This document shows, in pieces, positions 26,913 through 36,467 of a DNA stretch of 64,000 nt. The notes below the pieces were generated by a model that saw only the letters and a program-made list of their open reading frames with translations, was not told the DNA's origin and did not search any database. Source of the stretch: Marinobacter arenosus (GTDB taxonomy: Bacteria; Pseudomonadota; Gammaproteobacteria; Pseudomonadales; Oleiphilaceae); the NCBI RefSeq assembly GCF_019264345.1, contig NZ_JAHVAO010000003.1, positions 124,001 to 188,000 on the forward strand, read 5' to 3'. Each line of letters begins with the position of its first letter. Position 1 is the first letter of the stretch. A program made the position numbers and the translations under genes.

Positions 26913-28556
26913 ATGGAGAAAACCACGACTTTTCCGGTTCGTTACACCGTCTATGCATTGAGCATTGCCGGTTTTCTTGTATCCGGCGTCGCAAGTTTCT
27001 ACGCCGAAGGCGCCATTCTCTTCGCCATCGCCTTCGGCACCCTGGCAGCGCTTGGCACCTATGACCTGCTTCAGAGGAGGCACACGGTCAGTCGCAACTA
27101 CCCTATTCTTGCGAATTTCCGGTACCTGCTTGAGTCCATCGGCCCCGAGATACGTCAGTACTTTATTCAGTCCGACACTGAGGAACGCCCGTTTTCCCGG
27201 GAACAGAGAACCATCGTTTACCAGCGCGCCAAGAACGTGCTGGATAAACGGCCCTTTGGCTCTCAGTTAGGTATGTACGAAGAGGGTTTCGAATGGATGA
27301 ACCACTCCCTGAAACCCACGAAAATCCGTGACAGTGATTTCAGGATTCTGATCGGCAAGCATTGCGAAAAGCCCTATAGCGCCAGCGTTTTCAACATATC
27401 GGCCATGAGTTTTGGTTCGCTCTCGGCAAACGCCATTCTGAGCCTGAATACCGGCGCAAAGCTTGGCGGCTTTTACCACGATACGGGCGAGGGCTCGATT
27501 TCCCGGTACCATCGTCAACCCGGGGGCGATCTGGTCTGGGAAATCGGTTCCGGCTATTTTGGCTGCCGCCACAAAGACGGCTCTTTCAACCCGGAGATGT
27601 TTCAAAAAAACGCGACCATTGACCAGGTCAAAATGATAGAGATCAAACTGTCTCAGGGGGCAAAGCCGGGGCACGGTGGTATCTTGCCCGGGGCCAAGGT
27701 CACCCCTGAAATCGCCGAAGCCCGTGGTGTGTCGGTTGGCGAAGACTGCGTTTCACCGGCCAGCCATTCGGCCTTCTCCACCCCCCTTGAGCTCCTCGCG
27801 TTCATTGATCAGCTCCGGGAACTCTCAGGCGGCAAGCCGGTGGGGCTTAAGCTGGCCATCGGGCACCCCTGGGAATGGTTTGCCATTGTGAAGGCCATGC
27901 TGAAAACCGGCCAGAAACCCGATTTCATCGTGGTAGACGGCGGCGAAGGCGGCACCGGAGCCGCGCCCCTGGAATTCATCAACCGGCTTGGCATGCCCAT
28001 GACCGAGGCACTTTTGCTCGTTCACAACACCCTGGTAGGCACCCACCTCAGGGATGACATTGCCATTGGTGCAGCGGGTAAGATTACGTCGGCATTCAAC
28101 ATCGCCCGTACGCTCTCCCTGGGGGCCGACTGGTGCAATTCCGCCCGGGGGTACATGTTTTCCCTCGGCTGCATTCAGGCCCTGAACTGCCATACCGGAC
28201 GATGCCCAAGCGGGGTCGCCACCCAGGACCCCCGACGCGGCAGTAAGCTGGACGTGGAACTGAAAAGCCAGCGGGTCTACAACTTCCACAAGAACACCCT
28301 GGATGCGCTCCAAAACCTGCTCGAAGCCTCCGGCCTTCGGCACCCTTCCGAACTCGGGCCCGAGCACATCGTGCGCCGGGTGTCCAAGACCGAAGTCCAC
28401 TCCTACCTGGACCTGTTTCCCTACCTTGAACCGGGCGCGCTTCTCGAAGGCGAAACGGGCCACACTGTGTTCGACAAATACTGGCCACATGCCACCTCGG
28501 AGACCTTTGATCCACCGGATTTCATTCTCAAGCTGAGAGAAACCAAGCTTCGCTGA
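26913..28556 (+). CDS. FMN-binding glutamate synthase family protein
   Basis: The 547-residue protein has two N-terminal membrane helices (about 12-52), then the glutamate synthase central/FMN domain: AKPGHGGILPGAKVTPEIA, GGEGGTGAAPLEFI and the iron-sulfur segment GCIQALNCHTGRCPSGVA with clustered Cys near 420-435. It lacks the glutaminase domain, so it is not a complete GOGAT. It may be a membrane-attached oxidoreductase that uses FMN and a [3Fe-4S] cluster. The natural substrate is unknown. GAGG five bases before 26913 supports this start. Confidence 0.88.
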   Translation: MEKTTTFPVRYTVYALSIAGFLVSGVASFYAEGAILFAIAFGTLAALGTYDLLQRRHTVSRNYPILANFRYLLESIGPEIRQYFIQSDTEERPFSREQRTIVYQRAKNVLDKRPFGSQLGMYEEGFEWMNHSLKPTKIRDSDFRILIGKHCEKPYSASVFNISAMSFGSLSANAILSLNTGAKLGGFYHDTGEGSISRYHRQPGGDLVWEIGSGYFGCRHKDGSFNPEMFQKNATIDQVKMIEIKLSQGAKPGHGGILPGAKVTPEIAEARGVSVGEDCVSPASHSAFSTPLELLAFIDQLRELSGGKPVGLKLAIGHPWEWFAIVKAMLKTGQKPDFIVVDGGEGGTGAAPLEFINRLGMPMTEALLLVHNTLVGTHLRDDIAIGAAGKITSAFNIARTLSLGADWCNSARGYMFSLGCIQALNCHTGRCPSGVATQDPRRGSKLDVELKSQRVYNFHKNTLDALQNLLEASGLRHPSELGPEHIVRRVSKTEVHSYLDLFPYLEPGALLEGETGHTVFDKYWPHATSETFDPPDFILKLRETKLR

Positions 28557-28670
28557 AAATCCCGGCTGAAATCGCCAAAGCCTGTTTATTTTTCCAATGG
28601 GCTGGTGTAGACTTCGCTCCCGCTAAGCCACTGAGATAGCTCTCAAGTTTCTCAGGGGCCTACAGCGAAT

Positions 28671-28747
28671 CGGGGCGTAGCGCAGCTTGGTAGCGCACCT
28701 GCATGGGGTGCAGGGGGTCGTAGGTTCAAATCCTACCGTCCCGACCA
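28671..28747 (+). tRNA. tRNA-Pro (anticodon GGG)
   Basis: A 77-base cloverleaf with acceptor stem CGGGGCG pairing CGTCCCG, T-loop GGTTCAAATCC, encoded CCA and anticodon stem-loop CCTGC-ATGGGGT-GCAGG, giving anticodon GGG. A terminator follows 14 bases later. Confidence 0.95.
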
Positions 28748-28760
28748 GATTCAGGAGAAA

Positions 28761-28787
28761 GGCAGGGGCTTTGGCCCCTGCCTTTTT
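28761..28787 (+). terminator. Terminator after tRNA-Pro
   Basis: GGCAGGGGC and GCCCCTGCC form a nine-base stem with a short loop, followed by six T residues. Confidence 0.88.
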
Positions 28788-28861
28788 TGTTTCCGCTTTA
28801 GACAGCATCGACAGACACGCACTCTGCGAATCCGTTCGTCACCGCCGAATCGCAGGCATAA

Positions 28862-28899
28862 AAAAAGCCGAGGAGGCTTCCACCCCTTCGGCTTTTTTT
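28862..28899 (-). terminator. Terminator of the thrS-merR block
   Basis: AAAAGCCGAGG and CCTTCGGCTTTT flank a loop, with A-runs and T-runs on both sides. It lies 15 bases past the merR stop on the minus strand and can also act as a back-up for tRNA-Pro transcription. Confidence 0.75.
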
Positions 28900-28913
28900 A
28901 ATTGGCGTTCCGG

Positions 28914-29279
28914 TTATTTCACCGGCGCATTCAGCACGTCCAGCACTTCTTCCAGTTCCGATATCATCTGACGGATAAGCTGCTTGTACTGAGAGGTATC
29001 GTCCTTCACCTCGTGGCTGCTGAGCTTTTGCTTCGCGCCACCTATGGTATAGCCCTGATCGTACAACAGGCTGCGTATCTGACGAATGGTGATAACGTCA
29101 GCGCGCTGGTAGTACCGGCGGTTTCCGCGGCGCTTTACCGGCGATAGCTGCGGGAATTCCTGCTCCCAATAGCGCAGTACGTGTGCCTTGACCGCGCAAA
29201 GGTCCGCTACTTCACCAATGGTGAAATAACGCTTCCCGGGAATCGCGGGAAGTTCGTTATTATGACTGGGTTCCAGCAT
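28914..29279 (-). CDS. MerR-family transcriptional regulator
   Basis: The 121-residue protein has an N-terminal winged helix-turn-helix ([20 protein letters not shown], about 18-37, and [19 protein letters not shown]) and a C-terminal coiled coil. There are no Cys metal ligands of the CueR/ZntR kind. A MerR-like gene directly after ihfA is a common arrangement in Pseudomonas and relatives; its target is unknown. The start codon lies inside the ihfA coding end (20-base overlap), so it is cotranslated with ihfA. Confidence 0.9.
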   Translation of the reverse strand: MLEPSHNNELPAIPGKRYFTIGEVADLCAVKAHVLRYWEQEFPQLSPVKRRGNRRYYQRADVITIRQIRSLLYDQGYTIGGAKQKLSSHEVKDDTSQYKQLIRQMISELEEVLDVLNAPVK

Positions 29280-29562
29280 ACGCTTCTACTTTCTGCTTTA
29301 GTTTTTGTCCCGGGCGAAACGTAACAACACGCCGTGCACTGATTGGAATTTCCTCACCCGTTTTCGGGTTCCGTCCCGGTCGCTGTTTCTTGTCTCGCAG
29401 ATCAAAGTTACCGAAGCCCGATAACTTCACCTGTTCGTTGTGACTCAGAGCGCCTCTGATCTCGTCGAAAAAAGCTTCCACCATTTCCTTGGCTTCGCGT
29501 TTGTTCAGGCCCAATTCCTCATACAACCGCTCTGCCATTTCCGCTTTCGTCAAAGCCGCCAT
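29260..29562 (-). CDS. ihfA: Integration host factor subunit alpha
   Basis: The 100-residue DNABII protein shows the family body [40 protein letters not shown] and the beta-arm tip [11 protein letters not shown] with the intercalating proline. It pairs with IhfB to bend DNA at specific sites for recombination, replication and transcription. It follows pheT by three bases, the conserved pheST-ihfA order. Confidence 0.97.
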   Translation of the reverse strand: MAALTKAEMAERLYEELGLNKREAKEMVEAFFDEIRGALSHNEQVKLSGFGNFDLRDKKQRPGRNPKTGEEIPISARRVVTFRPGQKLKQKVEAYAGTQS

Positions 29563-29565
29563 GTC

Positions 29566-31938
29566 TCAACTCCTCAGTGTTGCCCCCAGCTCTTCTTTCA
29601 ACGCATCGATCACGCCATTGAAGAGCGAATGAACCTCGTCCTCGGTCAACGTGCGCTCCGGGTGCTGCCAGAAAAGGCTGAGTGCCAGGCTCCGGTTGCC
29701 CTCGCCCAGGCTCTCACCCTCGTACACATCGAACGCACGCAACGCTGTCAGTCGTTCACCGGCATGCTTTCTGGCCACACGCTCGACGTCGGCAAACGCC
29801 ACATCGCTCCCGATAATAATAGCCAAATCACGACGAACTTCCGGGAATTTTGAAATTTCTTTGAAATTAGGCACATAACCAGTAACGATCGAATCCAAGA
29901 ATAGCTCAAACATCAGGATCGTGCCATTAAGTTCAAGATTTTTCTGAACTTGTGGGTGCAACGTGCCCAACCAGCCGACATGTTCACCATCCCGGAGCAA
30001 CTCTGCGGTCTGGCCCGGATGCAGCGCCGGATGCTGACTGCCGACAAACTGGATCTCAATTCCAAGCAGCCTGAACAGACTCTCAAGATCTCCTTTTACA
30101 TCAAAGAAATCGGCAGTTCTGCGACCGTTTACCCAGTTTTCAGGATACTGGGAACCCACCACGACACCGGCCAGCATCGGTTGCTGGTTGATCCGCTCGC
30201 CTTCCTGCTCGAAACGCAAACCGGTTTCGAACAGGCGAATACGCGGTTGTTGCCGGTTCTGGTTGTAGGCAACGGTCTTGAGAAGGCCACTCCAGAGACT
30301 GGTACGCATGACCGAAAGGTCTGAAGAGATCGGGTTGGCAAGGGCAATCCCCTCACGCTCCGGATCAATCAACTGCTGAACCTTCGGGTCCACGAAACTG
30401 TACGTGACGGCCTCCTGATAGCCGTTATCGACGAAGAACTTCCGGATCGCCGATACCGGACGCGTTGCCTCATCCTGCTGACGCAGGCCCAGAGAGCCAA
30501 TGGGTTCGGTCACAGGCAGGTTGTTGTACCCAAAGATGCGGCCAACTTCCTCGATCAGATCTTCCTCGATGGAAATGTCGGGGCGGAAGCTAGGCACACT
30601 GATCCGCCATCCCGCCTTCAGGAGTTTGTCGATATGCAGACCGAGACGGCTCAGGATTTCCTCAACCGTTGTCCGATCGATCTCCAGGCCCAGAACGTCA
30701 TAGAGGCGGTCAGACCGCAAATCCACGACGCGGTCCTTGGGCAGATGCTCGTCACTCGCCACTTCGACGATTTCACCGGGTTCACCGCCCACGATTTCCA
30801 TAAGCAGCTCAGTCGCGCGTTCCATGGCGTCACGGGCCAGCTTGTAATCCACGCCCCGCTCGAAACGATGGGAAGCATCGGTGTGCAAACCGTAGTGACG
30901 GGCTTTACCCGCCAGGGCGATGGGATCGAAGTAAGCCGACTCGAGAATCAGGTCGTTGGTTTTTTCACTGACCCCGGAATGTTCGCCACCCATGACGCCG
31001 GCAATGGCGATCGGCTTCTCATGGTCGGCAATCACCAGGGTCTCGTCAGTCAGCTCAACGTCCTGACCGTCGAGCAATACCAGCTTTTCCCCAGCCTTGG
31101 CCATCCGTACCACGATGCCGCCCTGAATTTCGTCGCGGTCAAACGCATGCATCGGCTGCCCCAGCTCCAGCATCACGTAGTTGGTGACGTCCACGGCAGC
31201 GTCAATGGAACGAATACCGGAACGACGCAGCTTCTCCTGCATCCACAAGGGGGACTCGGCCTTGAGATTTACGTTGCGCAGGACACGGCCCAGGTAACGC
31301 GGGCAACCGGCAGCCGCCTCAACCCGAATGTCGGCCACTTCCGAATGCACGGCCTCAATCGGCGTAATCTCAGGTCCCTCAACCAGCATGCTGTTCAGCA
31401 CGCCAACCTCGCGGGCAATTCCCTTGATCGACAGGCAATCCGCGCGATTGGGTGTCAGGTCCACATCAATCGTCACGTCATTGAGCTTGAGGTACTCGGC
31501 AACATCCTGCCCAACCGGCGCATCCGCTGGCAGCTCCATCAAACCATCATGATTCTCTGAAAGTCCCAGTTCGGATTCGGAACACAGCATGCCTTCAGAA
31601 GGCTGACCACGCAGTTTGGCTTTCTTTATCTTGAAATCGCCGGGCAGCACGGCACCAACAACGGCGAACGGAACCTTGAGCCCGTCCCGAACGTTAGGCG
31701 CACCACACACCACCTGAACGGTCTGGTTGCCATCGCTCACCTGGCACACCCGCAGCTTGTCCGCGTCCGGATGCGGCTCAACCGATTGCACCTCACCGAC
31801 AATAACGCCGCTGAACTGACCTGCAACCGGTTCGAAACCATCCACTTCCAGACCGGCCATGGTGATCTGGTCCATCAATTCCTGGGTTCCGATCGCCGGA
31901 TTCACCCACTCGCGCAGCCACTGTTCACTGAATTTCAT
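29566..31938 (-). CDS. pheT: Phenylalanine--tRNA ligase beta subunit
   Basis: The 790-residue protein has the expected modules: an N-terminal EMAP/tRNA-binding domain (about 40-150, VGEVQSVEPHPDADKLRVCQ), B3/B4 editing domain (RVDL-type and RYLGRVLRNV region, 210-400), B5 domains and a C-terminal ferredoxin-fold anticodon-binding domain (about 700-790, FPEVRRDLAIIIG). With PheS it forms the heterotetramer charging tRNA-Phe. It is 63 bases downstream of pheS. Confidence 0.97.
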   Translation of the reverse strand: MKFSEQWLREWVNPAIGTQELMDQITMAGLEVDGFEPVAGQFSGVIVGEVQSVEPHPDADKLRVCQVSDGNQTVQVVCGAPNVRDGLKVPFAVVGAVLPGDFKIKKAKLRGQPSEGMLCSESELGLSENHDGLMELPADAPVGQDVAEYLKLNDVTIDVDLTPNRADCLSIKGIAREVGVLNSMLVEGPEITPIEAVHSEVADIRVEAAAGCPRYLGRVLRNVNLKAESPLWMQEKLRRSGIRSIDAAVDVTNYVMLELGQPMHAFDRDEIQGGIVVRMAKAGEKLVLLDGQDVELTDETLVIADHEKPIAIAGVMGGEHSGVSEKTNDLILESAYFDPIALAGKARHYGLHTDASHRFERGVDYKLARDAMERATELLMEIVGGEPGEIVEVASDEHLPKDRVVDLRSDRLYDVLGLEIDRTTVEEILSRLGLHIDKLLKAGWRISVPSFRPDISIEEDLIEEVGRIFGYNNLPVTEPIGSLGLRQQDEATRPVSAIRKFFVDNGYQEAVTYSFVDPKVQQLIDPEREGIALANPISSDLSVMRTSLWSGLLKTVAYNQNRQQPRIRLFETGLRFEQEGERINQQPMLAGVVVGSQYPENWVNGRRTADFFDVKGDLESLFRLLGIEIQFVGSQHPALHPGQTAELLRDGEHVGWLGTLHPQVQKNLELNGTILMFELFLDSIVTGYVPNFKEISKFPEVRRDLAIIIGSDVAFADVERVARKHAGERLTALRAFDVYEGESLGEGNRSLALSLFWQHPERTLTEDEVHSLFNGVIDALKEELGATLRS

Positions 31939-32001
31939 GGTTTATGCCTTGTTGTCCTGATGCGGTTTCGCCTGTTGATTTGAATGCCGTAGAACGCCGG
32001 A

Positions 32002-33030
<1,029 letters not shown>

Positions 33031-33045
33031 CTAATACGAATTCTT

Positions 33046-33082
33046 AAAACAAAAATAGGGGAAGAGCGTGCCCTTCCCCTAT
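33046..33082 (-). terminator. Terminator-like hairpin between rplT and pheS
   Basis: On the minus strand ATAGGGGAAG (33082-33073) pairs with CTTCCCCTAT (33064-33055), an eight-base loop and a T-rich tail. The position matches the pheM attenuator of E. coli, but no phenylalanine-rich leader peptide is visible upstream. It could be a simple partial terminator. Confidence 0.7.
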
Positions 33083-33149
33083 CAGAAGGCGCCTTCATGA
33101 TGACATGAGACGCCCGGATCGATCAGCAATCGATGAAGAGCTTAAGCGA

Positions 33150-33503
33150 TCACAGGGACGCTTTGGCTTTCTCGACCACAGCGGCAAACGCCTGCTGCTC
33201 GTTCATGGCCAGATCGGCCAGAACCTTACGATCGATCTCAACGTTAGCCTTCTTCAGACCAGCGATCAGACGGCTGTACGACAGACCGTTAGCGCGGGCA
33301 CCAGCGTTGATACGAGCAATCCACAGAGCGCGGAAAGCGCGCTTGCGGTTACGACGGTCACGGTAAGCGTACTGACCGGCCTTGATAACCGCTTGCTTGG
33401 CTACACGGAATACACGGCTACGAGCGCCGTAGTAACCTTTGGCCTGATTGAGAATCTTTTTGTGACGACGGCGTGCGACGACACCACGTTTTACACGAGC
33501 CAT
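33150..33503 (-). CDS. rplT: 50S ribosomal protein L20
   Basis: The 117-residue basic protein begins [20 protein letters not shown] and contains [20 protein letters not shown], both diagnostic of L20. It is essential for early 50S assembly. In other bacteria it represses its own operon by binding the mRNA near rpmI. It sits 51 bases after rpmI in the standard infC-rpmI-rplT order. Confidence 0.98.
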   Translation of the reverse strand: MARVKRGVVARRRHKKILNQAKGYYGARSRVFRVAKQAVIKAGQYAYRDRRNRKRAFRALWIARINAGARANGLSYSRLIAGLKKANVEIDRKVLADLAMNEQQAFAAVVEKAKASL

Positions 33504-33554
33504 ATCCTAATCCTTCTACCTTGATAAACCTTTACAGGAATAATTAGCGTGCTA

Positions 33555-33746
33555 TCAGCACGCCGTCATACGCTTGATGGATGCCACATCAGACTTGGCA
33601 ATCAGCTTGGTACCACGAAGCTGACGCTTACGCTTGGGGCTCTTCTTGGTCAAGATATGACTGGTGAAGGACTGCTTGTGCTTGAAGCCAGTGGCGGTTT
33701 TCTTGAACCGTTTCGTGGCTCCGCTTTTGGTTTTCATCTTAGGCAT
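33555..33746 (-). CDS. rpmI: 50S ribosomal protein L35
   Basis: Starting at 33746 the protein is 63 residues ([20 protein letters not shown], then [19 protein letters not shown]), the normal L35 length and sequence. The frame continues 22 codons upstream, but that stretch is non-family and GGAG lies before 33746. Confidence 0.97.
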   Translation of the reverse strand: MPKMKTKSGATKRFKKTATGFKHKQSFTSHILTKKSPKRKRQLRGTKLIAKSDVASIKRMTAC

Positions 33747-33802
33747 TTTTAAAACTCCGCATTCTATTTTTAAGAACAACAAATGTGCCCCTGAACGACA
33801 AA

Positions 33803-33823
33803 TCCCCCGCATGCGCGGGGGAT
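33803..33823 (-). promoter_or_regulatory. Hairpin in the infC-rpmI gap
   Basis: GATCCCCCGC and GCGGGGGATT (minus strand) form a near-perfect stem with a tight loop, 57 bases before the rpmI start and 16 after the infC stop. This is where L20-dependent control of rpmI-rplT occurs in other bacteria. No clear T-run follows, so it is more likely a control or stability element than a terminator. Confidence 0.4.
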
Positions 33824-33839
33824 CATCACCCGATCAGGT

Positions 33840-34379
33840 TCACTTCTTTTTTCGGGGCGCCACAATCATGGTCATCTGACGGCCTTCCATTTTCGGCCGC
33901 ATCTCCACCGTTGCCAGCTCCTCAATATCCGTCTCGATGCGGGCCATGAGTTTCATACCAATTTCCTGGTGTGCCATCTCACGCCCACGGAAGCGAATAG
34001 TGATTTTGCCGCGGTCCCCGTTTTCAAGGAAACGTACCAGGTTGCGTAGTTTGACCTGATAATCCCCTTCTTCAGTTCCTGGTCGGAACTTAAGCTCTTT
34101 GACCTGCGTCTGCTTCTGCTTTTTCTTGGCAGCCGCCTTGGCCTTCTTCTCGTCGAAGATTTTCTTGCCGTAGTCCATTATCTTACAGACGATCGGATCG
34201 GAATCCGTAACCTGGACCAGGTCAAGCGATGCCTCTTCTGCTTGTTTCAAGGCATCCTCAATTGGTACTACACCGACCTGATTGCCTTCTGCATCAATCA
34301 GTCGGACTTCGGTTGCGTCAATATTCTCATTGATCGGCGCCTTTGGTGTACGCCCACCCCGATTCGCTCGCTGTTTAAT
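33840..34379 (-). CDS. infC: Translation initiation factor IF-3 with ATT start
   Basis: Only the part from an internal ATG at 34250 would be found by standard start codons. Family sequence continues upstream through [18 protein letters not shown] to an ATT at 34379-34377, eight bases after GGAG, giving 179 residues, the usual IF-3 length. The C-terminal domain has [16 protein letters not shown] and [22 protein letters not shown] initiation of infC is the classic autoregulated start, because IF-3 itself discriminates against it. It begins three bases after the thrS stop, so the GGAG lies within the end of thrS. Confidence 0.95.
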   Translation of the reverse strand: MKQRANRGGRTPKAPINENIDATEVRLIDAEGNQVGVVPIEDALKQAEEASLDLVQVTDSDPIVCKIMDYGKKIFDEKKAKAAAKKKQKQTQVKELKFRPGTEEGDYQVKLRNLVRFLENGDRGKITIRFRGREMAHQEIGMKLMARIETDIEELATVEMRPKMEGRQMTMIVAPRKKK

Positions 34380-34381
34380 AA

Positions 34382-36307
34382 TTAGATCTCCGTCTTTGTT
34401 TTGCCCTTGCGCTCAACATCTTTCTGTAAAAGCTGTTCAAACGCTTCAAGCGATAGTGTTCCCAAATCTTCACCTTTGCGGGTTCTCACCGCAACAGCGT
34501 TGTTCTCGATTTCTTTGTCACCGACAACGACAAGATAGGGAACCTTGTTAAGAGTATGCTCGCGGATTTTAAAGCCGATCTTCTCGTTTCTCAAGTCAGC
34601 ATTAACCCTATAGCCCAAAGAATCCAACTTTTTCGCCAGATTCTGACAATATTCGCGCTGATTGTCGGTGATATTGAGTATGGCAACCTGAGTCGGCGCC
34701 AACCAGGTCGGGAATGCGCCCTCATACTCTTCTATCAGAATACCAATGAAACGCTCAAACGAGCCAAGCACCGCACGGTGCAGCATCACCGGCGTTTTCC
34801 GCTCGGAATTATCGGCAACGTACTGCGCGCCCAGACGACCCGGCATGGAGAAATCCACCTGAATGGTGCCACACTGCCAGACCCGGCCGATACAGTCCTT
34901 CAGCGAGAATTCGATTTTCGGACCGTAGAACGCGCCTTCACCGGGCAACAGTTCCCAGTCAACGCCCTCGCGGTTCAGGGCTTCTTCCAGTGCGGCCTCG
35001 GATTTGTCCCACACTTCGTCGGAACCGACGCGCTTCTCCGGACGCGTGGACAGTTTGTAGAGGATCTGGTCGAAGCCGAAATCCTTGTACACCTCGTGCA
35101 GAAGGTCGATAAACCGGGAGACCTCCTCCTGAATCGCGTCTTCCTCACAGAAAATATGCGCATCGTCCTGGGTAAAGCCGCGCACGCGCATCAGGCCGTG
35201 CAGCGCCCCGGACGCTTCATTCCGGTGACACGACCCAAACTCGGCCAGCCGCAGGGGAAGGTCCTTGTAACTCTTCAGGCCCTGATTGAAGACCTGAATG
35301 TGACACGGGCAGTTCATCGGCTTGATGGCGTAGTCGTGCTTTTCCGATTCGGTCGTGAACATGTCATCGTGGAACTTGTCCCAATGGCCAGACCTCTCCC
35401 ACAGCGCGCGGGAAACCACTTGCGGCGTCTTGATCTCTTTGTAGCCGTGGTTGTGCAGCATGTCGCGCATATACTGTTCAATTTCCTGGTACAGCGACCA
35501 GCCATCCGGATGCCAGAACACCATGCCCGGTGCTTCTTCCTGCATGTGGAACAGATTCAGCTTCTTGCCGATCTTGCGGTGGTCCCGCTTCTCGGCTTCC
35601 TCCAGGCGGTGCAGATAGGCCTTGAGGTCTTTCTTGTTGCCCCAGGCGGTGCCGTAGACACGCTGGAGTTGCTCGTTGCTGGTGTCGCCGCGCCAGTAGG
35701 CGCCGGCCACCTTGGTCAGCTTGAACGCCTTGAGCTTACCGGTGCTGGGCACATGCGGGCCGCGGCACAGGTCGATGAAATCGCCCTGACGGTAGAATGA
35801 CAGGTCTTCGTTGCCCGGAATGTCCTCGATGATCCGGACCTTGTATTCCTCACCCATGTCGTCAAACAGCTTCACCGCCTCGTCGCGGGACAGCACGGAA
35901 CGGGAAACGGGAATATCCTGCTTGGACAGCTCTTCCATCCGGTTTTCGATGCGCGCCAGGTCTTCGTTGGTAAACGGGCGGTCGAACTTGAAGTCGTAGT
36001 AGAAGCCGTTGTCGATGACCGGGCCAATGGTGACCTGTGCCGACGGGAACAGTTCTTTTACCGCCATGGCCAGAAGGTGGGCCGTTGAGTGGCGGATAAT
36101 ATCGACACCGTCGTCATCGCGATCTGTGATGATCGCCAGATCGGCATCGTCTTCAATGCGGTAGCTGGTGTCTACCAGCTTGCCATTCACGCGGCCAGCC
36201 AGTGCGGCCTTCGCCAGACCAGCGCCGATGTCGGCGGCGACGTCATGAACGGATACGGGTTCTGCAAAACTGCGATGGCTGCCATCCGGCAAAGTTACGA
36301 CGGGCAT
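34382..36307 (-). CDS. thrS: Threonine--tRNA ligase
   Basis: The 641-residue class II synthetase has, in order, a TGS domain (1-60), the editing domain (about 65-225, with [16 protein letters not shown] carrying the zinc-like HxxxH), the catalytic core with [16 protein letters not shown] (Cys/His zinc site for threonine) and [20 protein letters not shown], and a C-terminal anticodon-binding domain (from about 540). It is the first gene of the thrS-infC-rpmI-rplT-pheST-ihfA block. In E. coli ThrRS represses its own mRNA, but I could not confirm an equivalent operator here. Confidence 0.98.
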   Translation of the reverse strand: MPVVTLPDGSHRSFAEPVSVHDVAADIGAGLAKAALAGRVNGKLVDTSYRIEDDADLAIITDRDDDGVDIIRHSTAHLLAMAVKELFPSAQVTIGPVIDNGFYYDFKFDRPFTNEDLARIENRMEELSKQDIPVSRSVLSRDEAVKLFDDMGEEYKVRIIEDIPGNEDLSFYRQGDFIDLCRGPHVPSTGKLKAFKLTKVAGAYWRGDTSNEQLQRVYGTAWGNKKDLKAYLHRLEEAEKRDHRKIGKKLNLFHMQEEAPGMVFWHPDGWSLYQEIEQYMRDMLHNHGYKEIKTPQVVSRALWERSGHWDKFHDDMFTTESEKHDYAIKPMNCPCHIQVFNQGLKSYKDLPLRLAEFGSCHRNEASGALHGLMRVRGFTQDDAHIFCEEDAIQEEVSRFIDLLHEVYKDFGFDQILYKLSTRPEKRVGSDEVWDKSEAALEEALNREGVDWELLPGEGAFYGPKIEFSLKDCIGRVWQCGTIQVDFSMPGRLGAQYVADNSERKTPVMLHRAVLGSFERFIGILIEEYEGAFPTWLAPTQVAILNITDNQREYCQNLAKKLDSLGYRVNADLRNEKIGFKIREHTLNKVPYLVVVGDKEIENNAVAVRTRKGEDLGTLSLEAFEQLLQKDVERKGKTKTEI

Positions 36308-36412
36308 GAAAACACTCCAGTTGGTTACTCAGCGGTGATCTATACCAGAGATCACATGATGACGGCGTTCCACGATACAAACCGCGGGCCGATTCGACCG
36401 GGAGTCTAACAG

Positions 36413-36443
36413 AAAAAAACCCGGCAGGTTAATGCCGGGTTTT
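36413..36443 (-). terminator. Terminator of the TRAP transporter genes
   Basis: On the minus strand CCCGGCA and TGCCGGG form a stem with a short loop followed by a seven-base T-run, 25 bases after the TRAP permease stop. Confidence 0.8.
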
Positions 36444-36467
36444 CACGGAGCCATCGGGGCCAAAAGG

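Noticed and set aside
28671..28913. tRNA-Pro 3' end as a phage attachment site
   Set aside because: No repeat of the tRNA end, integrase or foreign genes nearby.
33083..33149. Leader peptide for phenylalanine attenuation
   Set aside because: Short frames before the hairpin lack clustered Phe codons, so a pheM-like leader is not supported.
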